60,000 nucleotides of DNA from Phoronis australis (taxonomy: Eukaryota; Phoronida; Phoronidae): positions 925,252 to 985,251 of the forward strand of contig NMRA01000010.1 in assembly GCA_002633005.1 (NCBI GenBank). The letters run 5' to 3'. Within the stretch, counting starts at the first letter, position 1. Each line of letters starts with the position of its first letter. Below the pieces are notes generated by a model that saw only the letters and a list, made by a program, of their open reading frames with translations, was not told the DNA's origin and did no database searches. This document shows positions 40,059 through 52,900 of the stretch, piece after piece. Made by a program: the position numbers and the translations under genes.

Positions 40059-43000
40059 CTGAAAACAAAATTGGAAACACCACTGTAAATGCTCTTTTTA
40101 TGTCTAATGGCGAGTACTTCCCGCGGTACATTTTGAAGTCTTCATTACAAATATATTGTGAACTTCTATACGGAGTCGAAATAGACAACTTTAACGTAAG
40201 ATGAAATAAGAATGAAGCCACCCCATTTCGATCTCACTATAACCACTGGAAACAGGAAGTGTCAAAAACATTCAACGCTAGCCATCGGGTGCACTTTATT
40301 CACTTCTCTTGTGCTACGGGGTCAACCGGTTAAGGCGACCCGATGTCTTAGCCTATTAACCTGGCCGACACGGCGGTATCAATCAAGTGAATCCATTGGC
40401 AGAACGCGAAGCCCCAAGGTACTGGTCATATTACATGAATATCTTATAATATCAAATTAATCCTGCAGCGACACTAAGGTAGAAATTTGATGTCTCAGCG
40501 GATAACAGGCGGAGCACCATCTAGTGGATGGGATCCATTTACTTCGTACACCAACGCTACCGTGTAGAATCTTGCAGACTCTCTGCTTGCCTGCGATGTT
40601 TTTAGACGAAAAGGCATGCTATTATTTTGTAACATTGGGCTTCAAAAACAATGCCAAACAATCATTTCTGTTTTTGTTTACCAACTTTTTTCTTCTGCTT
40701 CTCTTTCATGTAAATTGGCCCTTTTGCCTCAAAACGTCTCTGTTTTTACAGAACACACAAAGTGTTATCATTTCCACACGTTGTTGGGCAGTTCTACAAA
40801 TAGGTAAGCCGACGAGACGGTTTCGCCACCTGACAAAGGAGTTGCGTCAATTTACCTTAACATCTAACTAATCTTACATCAGATACGATAACTGCAAATC
40901 AAAACTCATGTTGATACGACGAATAGTTTCCTCTTCTGATTGCGTTTACGCTTCCAAGTCTGGAGGAAAGCGTACCAGTGCGCGTGCGTGAAACCAGACG
41001 TTACAAATACATACAAGTGCTACGACGTGTCGCTTGTCCTGCCAATGGATTAGGGGAAACCCACTCAACGAAGCAAATTTAGCATACACAATCATTCTAG
41101 TTACCCTGTTGCCGATTTTATCTGAATATCGCGTGAACTGGTTTTTCTATCCGTTATTAAAGTACAGCACAACGTTAATATGTCGCACCTACCGCGTTAA
41201 GATAATTAACAGCTTTTGATATCAAGGAATGATATTTCTTGAAAAATGCTTTAAGCATCGATTGTAGACCCATAAAATTACACATGCATAACATTCTTGA
41301 TGATTCATTCAACCTTAATGTGTACTCAACTTAAGCGTTCCAACAATGGATTTTCGCACTTTTTGAGGTTTTAGACCGGGTATAATAACTTTATAACACA
41401 AAACATAAACAAGTACTTATTTTGGAATGTAATTAAGGAATTTTGAATTTTGAAGAAAGATTACTGATTTTTTGGTTTCCTGCCACGTGATGTTATCAAC
41501 GTTTATTAGTTGACAGTTTAATTGAAATGGCGTATAGAAGTGGTTTGTAAGTTAGTAAATTTTAGAAAGCGAGCTTGACAAATATTACACTGTATGAAAA
41601 CAGGTATAGAGATGGGGGTGAAGACGACACTCAGATCGTAGGTGAAACAGGTAATGAGTTAGACATCGCCATATCAGAAAACTGCGTGTTAGTGACCGCG
41701 CGGAACTCGATCCCAGTCTTCGACGAATGAAGCCGAGTCGGAGCCTACGCAATACTCGTGCCGCGTAATATGTGTCTCAAACTGTTAATCCAACCCAATT
41801 TTTACTCTGTCTGTCAAAGTTCGGTCGCGCTTCTCCGAATGCCTAGTGCGCTTGTCAAGGACATTCATATCTAGTTATAGTGATGCTATTTGTATTTTAT
41901 TATGATACGCGTTTCTGTCTTGTCTGCTCCAAAATTTTGAAATCTTTGCACCATTCTCATTCGACAACTATTCCGGCAGTGTCCGACTAGCCTCTGCGCC
42001 GGCTGCGGTCATGACCTCAAACTATTTTGGTGCCATCTACTGAACATGTTCCATTTTCCACTACTGGTCATTGGCGTATTTGTGGATAGCATGCGTTCCT
42101 TCAAAATCTCGAACAAGAATAGGCTGATTAATACTTTCTGCAGTCACAATTTGATGCTGAGGGTCATACTCAACATGTGCCTGACAACTACGTACCGTCA
42201 ATGGTACAGCACAATACACTTTTTCTCCATCAAAATTCACTTACAGGTTGGAGAAACCTGTATCAAATCTCCGTTTCTGCGACGGATTCGGTTCTTCAAA
42301 ACTGGCTGAGCACAGCGTGGCCCCTGAACTTATAGTTTAATGCTCCACCGTCTACTACCATACCTATGTCTGATGCACGAACCTGTGTCATTTCTGGGCA
42401 ATCTTAGGGCCTTTTAGAAACGCCAAAACTGAAACATTGTCTGTCCGACATGCAACTTTTCATAATACTCAGTCGAACTCAGTTTTCGAGACCACTACGG
42501 CTCGCGGCTGGGGACTGGATCCACTGATGATGTAACACAAAGAAATTGTTTTTTTTTTAAATTTTGTGTTTACTTCTTAATTAAAAGTACAGAAATTGAG
42601 GAAGAAATACTTAAAGCACCATACCAAAGTTGTAGAAAACCAAATTCATACATTTATGTGAAGGCTTCAAGTCCCAGATGCTCACAATCATGTGAGTTTT
42701 TTAAAACATTTTGAGTTATCATGCAGATCACCACGATAATTTTTACAAGCTAATCAAGAATAAAATTGGTGACAGAATCATGTCACTATTACATCGTAGA
42801 TCTACATGGTGTGTTCAAATGTTTTGCTTACCGTGATCAAATCGACCAGATTCATTGTCCATCTTTTTCTGTCTTTTATCTATTTTGTACAATTTTTGAA
42901 AGACATATCTCTTCACCAACCGTTTAATTGTTCGCTGGAAAATCAGAAACAATGCCATTACTGACTCTGTGTTCATGAATGCCTGAGTTATACCAAACTG

Positions 43001-46000
43001 TCATTGGTAAAACTCAAAATTGCTTGTCCGTAAAGGGCTGATGTCATCGCAACAAGACGTTACAGACACTCAGTGCCCGCGATTACAGAAACACGAAACA
43101 GGCTTGAGCAGTTTCAGTGGTAGTCTTCCGGGTGAGTGACGAACATTTCTTGTACATATAAGTAATGCCTCCAACGAGTAAGTATAAATAATTTGGTTTT
43201 ATTAATAATTAACTAGTTTTATATAAGTGAAATTGTCGTTATGGAATGTTTTCATTTGTAACATGTAAAGGAAAACTTCGTGTTAAAACTGGAAGACGTA
43301 ACTCAATCGGTGAAATTAAAGTCGAGCCTCCACTGTTCGCCAATTATCATACAATTGTTGAAAGCCTCTTACTCTGTATGGATCCAGTTTCTCACTCTTC
43401 ACACGCGTCATCCCGGAGTTTCTCATTGAACTTTCAATCACCTCAGCGTCCTCGAAGGCCACTGTACCTCGACCACGAGTGTTGTTCTGCAAAACACCCC
43501 AAGGTTTTGATACATGTAATCTGCGCATGCGTCAGAATGACGCCTCACGTGTCTACGTTCATAGCAAGTTGTAACTATTCGGACACAGACTTTGGTTAGC
43601 GGGGACAGAATTTCAACTCCGGTCTTCTACAGACGTGGGAGTTTTTTTAAACACTCCAAACCACCAAAAACGTTGGTACACGTATTGTAACATGGCATTT
43701 ACAGCCCCAATAGGCCGTATACCAGCACCCTGGATTGCACCTTTTAAAACTGAACCTTCTACAGACTCCGCCATAATAAAGTGAACCTTGACCTTAAGCC
43801 TCATTTACACACTGCATAGCGCGTTGAAGCAAAATTACTAAATTTTTTCTCTTATGATTGCCTGCACGGGGTTTGCCACACACCTCTGGCGAGGTGTGTG
43901 AAATTAGTGACGCCGAATTGGGGGCGGATGCAGTGGCAATAGGGTGGAATCAGACATTAGAGCTGCAAGTGGCAAAACAAAAAATTGGCAAAGTCGAATA
44001 AGTTTGTGCTCTTTTTAATAACCTTTACCCTCTGAGAGCTTGAAATTCACGCACCTGTATAATGAAACCCCCATCATCATCGTCGTTCATGTGGTTCCTC
44101 CTTCGATAGAGGTCGCGGAAGAAGGTGAATATTGCGTATGGTCGAGGAACGAGGTTAAAAGGAGCCGGGAGTGTGTTCTCTTCGTTCACGTACGTCATCC
44201 AGAGCTCTGTCCGGGCAAATTTCCATTCAACGTCACTGTCATCCTAATGAAAACGTCCGAAGATATTCATTGTTTTGAGAAACAAGTTATGCAAAAGAGA
44301 CGTAATTTTGAAGGGATCAGTTTCCGAAAATTTGTTTTGGAAGAACAATGAAGAGGATCAAGAAGGACGGTGTGATAATAACTGAGAGAGTTCATTGTAA
44401 TGGACACTACACCATGATCCTGTTTAAGAAAGGTTGGCTTAGGAAAAGCTAGAGGTACCGTAGTCGTGTCAGCTCATTTCTAAGATCTATCGTCCACCTT
44501 TGTTCGCACTTTGCCTATTTGTGGTGAGCAATGCTGCATGACAGCTCTTGAAATTTCGAAAGCCTTTTACGAAACTCCACGAAACAGCTATATCATGTCT
44601 TGACTAAAATTATATTAACACGTCTTCTACAAGACAACTTTACGGCAATATTGAAAGTGATTCTCTGCCACTGAAACAAAATCAAAGCTGCTCAACAGGT
44701 ACTGTACCTTGGGGTTGGTTTGTGAACATTTATAACTTCTGCTGATATCAAAGCATTTTATTTTAGTTTCAAGTTTCAACAAACGATCTGTCAACTGCTC
44801 GCTTCTTCGTCGATATTTCTCTAACAAGGCAAAGCACGCCATCTTATTTGCAATGACAAGACGACAAGACATAAATGTAGCACATTTTCCTCATATGGAA
44901 AATGTGCCCATTTATCAAAAGTGGAAGGGAGATTAGAAACTCTGTGGTAACCAGAAAGTTTTTTCTTCGCGCGTATTTCAAATCGTGAATTTTGTGAGTT
45001 TTTCTTGAATTTCTTCGCAGGGAAAGTGAATTACTCTGTACTAGACGTTGCGAGATGGTACTTTCGTCAGAAATTGTTTAAACAGTTATTTTATTTTTGA
45101 TGAGCTTCCGCGTTCTATGCCTCTTCAAAGAGAGCATTATTTGTAGGACACGCTATTCTCCATACCCCTTAACTGGCGATAAATCTTAAGACTATAACGT
45201 AAAATGTTCAAACGCTGATTAAAATTTAAAGATTGTGTGAATAATTCAATCGTTTGTGATTTGAGCTGCGACAATATCGATTATAGAGCACGCGGTTGAT
45301 GTACCCGTGACACCGGAATCGATTTCACACAATAAAATACTCGTCGTTTCGATGGAGGTATCGTACAACTACAGGATCATTTGAGTGTCATTGGCATGCC
45401 TAAAACTGGGAATACCCGTTGATTAATCGTTATCAGCCCCATTACAAAGTTTCAAAAGAACTGATCTAGATATTCAGTCCTGTGTTTTGAAAAATAACAA
45501 ATGAAGGTAATTGTTTACTCTAAGAGCCCGTGATTCTGAATGTATTAACATATAATTTTGGAAAATCGAACACAGCTTAAATTTTCATTGTGTTAGGAAA
45601 TCTACAGACCAGGTACTTGACACACAGCAGGTGCGTAAGACATTCACTCGCTACAGCAGAAACGTACCCGAGATATTTCTTCGAATCTTGCGTGCTGTCG
45701 CCCAGCCAGAATCTCAACTAATCCAACTTTTACAGTTCGGTTCTCGCATGAGAATAGGACTGTCCCCTAGTACACTGTGACAATCGAATCTCGGTGTGTT
45801 CACTCATAATGCTTCAATCATCCGCCAGGCACATTCGCTGCCTCGTTTTCGTGTTATTGGAATTCCTCATCTTATTTGTTGTCTGATTCTTTGCAAGTTT
45901 TTCTAGGCGGCATTACTCTATTTGTCCTTCCAATGCTAACAAACGTTTACTGGTGTGCTGGGCTGCAACCCTGCCTTGAAAAAGTTTTATATCTGAACAA

Positions 46001-46931
46001 ACACCTGTCGATGCGTGATATGAACTTCTTCGCCTTCTCGACATAAATGAGAGACAAGTAAACGCTTGGCGAGTGAGTAAAGAATTTGAGCGGATTAATT
46101 GTCAATGGAAAAGGCAGAGTTTCCTTTCTTGAAGATACACGTTCAATTCCGATACTTTCGAACGGCTGAAATCGGGAGTATTTCCAAAGCCCTTCGCCGA
46201 TTTCCTGCATGATCTGCGAGAATGTGCCTGATTTCCAAAACGAGTCAGATCACGCGCTTTCTCATCTCCAGGCCAAAGTAGAGTTTTGTCGTCGTGTAAT
46301 CCGGGATAGCGCTATTATGGGAAGTATATCCAGAGCCTCCGGCCACGTATGCAATAAAATTTGCTTGCGTAAGATAAAATGTAGCAAGGCTTGTTGGACA
46401 CATGCCATCCAGTCAAGGGTACTTAGTGTTTTTAGAATTTATCTTTTTGTCAAAGGTTGCAAGGGACATCTTGGCTAAGACTACAATTTCTACCCGCATA
46501 TAATTCATTAACCTGGTTTAGGAAGGTGGTCGTTATACTGTCTGTGATTATGGACAAAGGTCAAGTTTGTGCCAGTTGCAACGTTTTGCTCTTGCAGGAA
46601 CTACAACGTGGCATTTCCAATAATATAGTTACGACCGCCTTAGTTAACGACAACCGCGCGTACAACGCATTCCTGATAAAACGGTTCCCGGGTCTTAAGC
46701 ATTGAAGTAAAACCATCTTACAGTCCTGGTTTAGAAGCAGTACAAGTGTGCGAGCTATCACTAAACTAACTAATTAACTAGCTACTTTATTTACCTAATA
46801 ACTAAGTAACTAACTAACTAAATAATCAACTAAATAACTAACCAACTAGCAAATTACCTAATTTACTAACTAATTGATTGCTGGCACTAACCTAACTAAT
46901 TGACTAACAAACTAACTTACTAAATGATTAT

Positions 46932-46981
<50 letters not shown>

Positions 46982-49900
46982 ACTAACTAACTAATCAATG
47001 AATAAGTGTTGTGCTCACATAAATCTCTTGGAAGGTGTTGCTCATCATTGCGATGAGCATGTTCAGCAGGACTATTACAGCCGCCATGATGTACAGACCG
47101 AACATGACGTATCCAAACACTTCAGTCAGCATAAAGCCTGCATCTTTACTGTAGGATGAGTGAGTAATGTTGTAGTTGCGAGATCGGGCGTCGATGACAG
47201 GCGCGTTGGAGTCGCCCATTCCGAATGTAGCCCAGAACAGACTTCGCACTGTGAGATCGATTCTGTAATAAAAGGTAATAAATCAACAGACAGACGCTTG
47301 ATTGCTGGACGCTGATGTTGCGTGTCGATGTCCATGTTCCTTAAATGAATATATAACAAAGTGGCGATGTCAACATGCCAGTGTTCCACTACCACAACCT
47401 AAGCCCTTGGCTGTGACAATTTTGAGCCTTTAAAAAAGAAATACACATTGAAATGCTTACAACTAAATCATAGGCAGCACACCCTATGGTGCCGCACATG
47501 TGAATGTATTTGTTTTATTTTTAAGCATGCTAAAGGTTTTACTTTAAGGTTCATAAGTTAGAAGCATAACTAATATGCTTGATGGAATATTTTGCGATAT
47601 TCTGTTACAGTAAATTACGAGTAGTTTTAATTCATTGTTTCGCCCGCAGGGCCAAATCACGCAATAAGCGTCGTGAATGTGTGAGGGATGCAAACCAAAA
47701 AGCATCGTGACAGTGGAAGGTTTGAGTTGCAAAAACATCCTCTCTTGTTAAAGGAACATTTATTTTTACGGCCGAAAAACGCATTTTTGATTATGGTTGG
47801 AAAGTATAAGCTTTTCAACTTATTATTCTTGAATAGATATATCACACTCGGCCACAAAATTTGGCTGAGGGTACCATCGGACGGTTCTTTTGAAATCTTA
47901 AGGTTTTGCTTAACTTCATGTCGCCAGCGATTAAAGATTCACCCTCTCGTAACCGAATTGTCGCAAGTTATCAATAGATTGCTGTCACCGTATTTTGACT
48001 AACATATTCTTACGCATTAATGGGAAATGGACTTCCTATAAATTAAACTGATTTACTTTCTAAGAATTGTGAATTTTTTAGTTGTTTGTAACTTAAGTTA
48101 ATGTCAACCTTCTTGAACTATTATTATTATTGCAATTACTGAATGAAATGATAACTATTTTTCACAACTTTCCTTAGCAATTCTTGGTATTAAAACTTCT
48201 TCAATGTTCCAAATGCCTGTTATCTACAAGGACGTAATCGGCGAGAAAAGCTCTTTTCCGAGATCAGCCTCAGCGCGGAATCGACCCTGCAACCCCAGAT
48301 GTCACAGTCTCGCGCTCTGCTAGCGAAGCTAAATCCCACTCGATGAATGGCAGTGTACGTGTACTTGAAAGGGACATAATCACAGAGAAATTAACCTCTT
48401 TAAGTTTTCCAGCTGCGTCTCATGGCGGAATCTTATCTCCAACGCCTGGCGTGCGTTCAGTAACGTTAGGACCTACGCTAGGACCTACGCTAGGACCTAG
48501 CTAAAATCTAGCTAAAATCTAGCTAAAGTCTCGTGTTCTCATTTAAAATACACGACAATATCTCACGCAATCTCGCGAAGTCTTGCTTTTTAGCGAGGTC
48601 TTAGCGTTACTGAACGGGAGGCTGTGGTCGCAGTCTTACCCGATGATGGTGGAGGTAATCTTCGTTCGATAAATGACAGAGTGTCTCAGGCATACTAACC
48701 TGGTAAAGTCACCGGTACTGATTTCAGCAAATTTCTGACAGATAACGGCAAGAATTGGGGATTTGTAATAAAGTCACAAAAAGCAATGGGTATTGTTTTT
48801 TGTAGCTCAGGTGAATGAAGGCTAATAAAAATCTATCCCTTCCAACGATAATTCCAAAAATATGCTTTCGGCTGCGATCGGCTACTTCGGTTTTTGAATC
48901 TTCTGGCAACAACAATTTTCTTCAGCGTATGGGTGGAATTGTAAAAATTCACATTTATTTTCATAGTATATAGCTGAGGGCAAATCGTGTCTTAGATTTT
49001 TCTACTGGCGATCAAATAACGGGATTATGGGATGTGCTTTTAAGCATTTAAAAATGCTTTGTAATTTTTTAATGGATCCCGAAAGTTGACATTCCGTTGT
49101 ATGAGGGAAAACCGAATCATTGATGTAACATTGACCGCCGGGAGGGTGTCGGTTATTTTGTCTGACGCTTGCGTATACAAAGTTTCAATTTTATGTCAAG
49201 GTTATCATCAAGATAAGTTCTACATTAAGTGCGTGAAAGTACATGTATTTCAATTTCACGATGGCGCAATTGTTGTTTTGATGTATTTAACGAAACTCAT
49301 TGAAAACGTCATAGGAGCGTCATCGAAACCACCTGCTCGCCTACTCAAGTTTACATCAAGAGCGTTTAGTGCATGCACAACACAGTTCAATCACAAAACG
49401 TGTTTTCCATGAACTTCTTTACCAAGTTTAAAGCATTTAACAATCACATGTTTTGCAGAATTTTGTTCTGGAATATACTTTCGGTCATCGCAACCCTCTG
49501 GTTTGCAACACCGTGGCAGCAAAGTATGGCCCGGTCGCGTTGAGTGCTGGTCTCCATGCTGCAGTTTGGTTGATGATACGGCACTGGTGAAGCGTGAATA
49601 TCCTCTCACACTTCCAGACTGATATCTGAACCCAGAAAACAAAAATCGCGTCCCCCAAATGCACCCAGCAGACAGGACAAATTAACTGACATTTCACCTT
49701 ACAAGCAGACACAGTCTCCTGAGTGAACCAGCCCAAAGTGATCAACGACCCTGCGATTGCACCAGTTATGTCTCGGGCGCTAACGCCGACATTTTGTTCT
49801 TGTGGGCATGCGCATTATGAATGTGAAGACTGCCACATTATTTGCGCATTAAATGCCCACTTGGGTTTCGTTTCTTGAAACTTTTGGGCATTAAACTAGA

Positions 49901-52900
49901 CCAAAATCGGGATAACTCGGTGAAATGTAATCTGCCTTGTGGGTCCCTTTCGTGGAATTTCTCAAGTTAGACCAAAATTAAGACCCCAACCGGTCTAGGC
50001 TAAGTTCAAAATGTAACCTGCAACGGACTGTATGACCAAAACGTCAAATTGAAGATCGTCTGCTTTCAATTCTAGAACCGGTTAAGCATTGAAAAGACAA
50101 TGCAGTGAGGCGTACTTGCACATCTTTCCAGCCATGCCTGGTTCTCCTCAAGCAAACGAAATCACATTTGTATCCAAAACGTTGAAAATAAAAATCTCAA
50201 TTTAAATTTACAAGACCAACATTACTGTTGAAACCATATTTCGCACATCTTCTTGCTTTGCTTTTTGTAAATTTGCGATAGGTGGCAAAAGCGTAAATGC
50301 TCGCCTATGGCAAAAACCGACACAAAATCGTTCAGTTAAGATCGAATACGGAAAACGGCTTTTGTGCCCATGAAATATTAGGTGCTCTTTTAATCCGTAA
50401 CTTAGCCAGACTTTGGTCTTAACTTAGACAATTTTTGAAACTTAAAAAAAGTTTCATGAGGTGTACCCTGCCTGAATGACTGTACATGTCCATTAGTTAG
50501 TTAGTCCTTAGATACCAAATTTGAATTTCTAAGCCTAGTGCTTTTGCTTTTTACCTGGTGAAATAGCTGTTGTTGCATGGGTGAACTTTATACAAACTAC
50601 TGAGACCACAGAGGAAGGTGAGGAACACGATTAAGAAGACAACGAAGAACTTTTTCCCATCATTCATCATCCTGCCGTAAGAAATCAAGAGAGGACCTAG
50701 AACACAATGATATCCGTATAGCAGTGAACATGATAACAGAAATATGTCTGTGTCCCATTATGATTACTGTCACACGCTTCAAAACATAACTAAAGCTTCA
50801 TTTCGACGTAGCTAAAAGCAAAAATCGAATTAGGCATTTTACTCTTACAAAATCGGTCTCATAATATTTCTTACCGTGATACGATTCAATTTCCGCTACC
50901 AACAATAGCATGGGAGAGGCCAGCGAGTCAAAAAGATGGTTGAGCATTTATTAGGGTTGATCAACCCTAAAGTAAGGAATCGAAAATGGCGCATGCGCAA
51001 GCTGCCTATGACTTAAGTTGCCGGTTCATTCGGCTATATTTCATGATCGGACGAGCGTGTCGATTGGTGTTTTAAATCGGCGAAGCATTCAGGGAAGGAA
51101 TTCAACATTTACAGCTAAACAGTGGAGAAATGCAACTTCAAATAAATTATTTATGAGGCCCAGTAATTGAATCGGCGCCCTGACAAGAATATTAAACCAT
51201 CTCACTCACCTAACTGGTTACTGGCGGGCAGTAGGTAGGCTATTCTTATGAAGCTCATCGTGTTCGCTATGGCGAAGATGATGTCGGCCAGTTGCTGTGG
51301 ATCAGGCATGCCAATCGTCTCCTCTGACAACCACTTTTGTTGGAAGACTGAAATGTGTACGTGTCGCCATTACGTTACGAATTTGCAAACAAATACAGAA
51401 CCAATTTAAAGTATCAATCAGCTTCTCCCTAGCTAACGCCTCCGCCAAAGCGGTTTTTGGTCCTCAGTCAAGGTGTATTACTAAGGAGTAACTAAAGAAA
51501 ATTTTTCAAATGCACACTGTTCCGCGTATACAATAGACATCTAGTGGGAAATAGACGCCATACTAATTGTAATTTACTACACATATTGGAATTTTTTCAA
51601 TTGATCAGGTCACCTGCACCAAGAATGCAAGACGTAAAAACACTCATGAGAAATAAATATTGTAGTATGTTATGTTATGATACCTTAGGAAGAACTCTGT
51701 ACAGTTTTTAAGATCACCAATGACTTTTATTTCTTACAATGAATGAATATTTTTGGTGCATTAGTTAATTTCGCCCCTTCCTTCACATAACGCTAAGGGT
51801 AGTTCCACTCTAAGATCGTCAAACAAAAAAATCTACAAACTCTTCATGGAATAACTCGTGAACAGCAAGGTGAATTTCGATGTTTATGTTTATGTTGGTG
51901 TCTGCAAGCATATATCCGTAGATTCTGACCTGAATGTGAAGCCAGATCGCGGCAATACTTAGTTGGACTTTGGCCAAAACAACTACCTCACCGTGGCATT
52001 GTGGATAACTGAATAATTGGCCAGGTAATATTTGCGGGTCCTGTTTTTATGAGCACGAAGTTATGCTCCATGACAGGTATATCCAAGTAGAAAACCTAAA
52101 CTAGGTAGATAAATGTAGATTGGGTCATTGATAATCTTTACTGTTTGTATACAAAATGTTTAACGGATAGCCTTCTACTTTATATGACTGCATTTTAAAT
52201 GACAACTCAGGTGGCAATATTTGGACAAACATTTAAAACGTCCTAAAACATTCAGCAAACTTTCATTCCATTTCATTTTAGATAACTCTATATCTAAGAA
52301 GGAAAAGATCTGAGTGGAGTCCGGTAAAGATGAGAACTCGCTAGGACCTCGCTAGAAAAGCGACAACTCGCGAGATTACGCAATTCATTGCCTTGTATTT
52401 TCAAAAAGAGCACTTGATTTTTTGTTAGATTTTTCTCGCCACGAGAGAGCTGCTGTGTCGAGTTCTGTAACGCAAGGACCTCGATAAAAAGCAAGACGTC
52501 GCGACATTATGTGAAATATTGCCGCGTGTAATGAGAACACGTGCTTTTGGCTACATTTTAGCGAGGTTGTAGCGTAGGTCCTAGCGTTTGTTACGAAAAC
52601 TTACACTCAGTAGAGCCCATGCTGGGTGAGGGTGAGCAGCCATATTTGTTTTGCTCGAATGTCTGGATGGAGCAGGAGAAGTGTGGATCGCAGTACTGAC
52701 TGGTGGAGAAGGCTTCGTAATAGTCTTTACACATTTGTGCAGACATGACTTCGCTACCAGTGGTGATTTTTAAGTAAGTAAAAACAGACAGGGCCAGCGA
52801 ACACATGTAGGAAGAGATAGTGAACATGTCGATGAAGTTCCACCAGTCTTTCAAGTATCTCCGTATTCCTGAGAAGAACACTTGCTTAACCTCGTATCCT

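Noticed and set aside
41690-41760. Minus-strand B-box-like GGGATCGAGTTCC
   Set aside because: No convincing A box at the right distance; too weak to call a SINE.
44627-44910. Minus-strand ORF ([20 protein letters not shown]) as a TRPC exon
   Set aside because: It looks coiled-coil-like, but the S6 exon (FQEIY) joins directly and in phase to the TRP-box exon ([11 protein letters not shown]), so there is no room for it.
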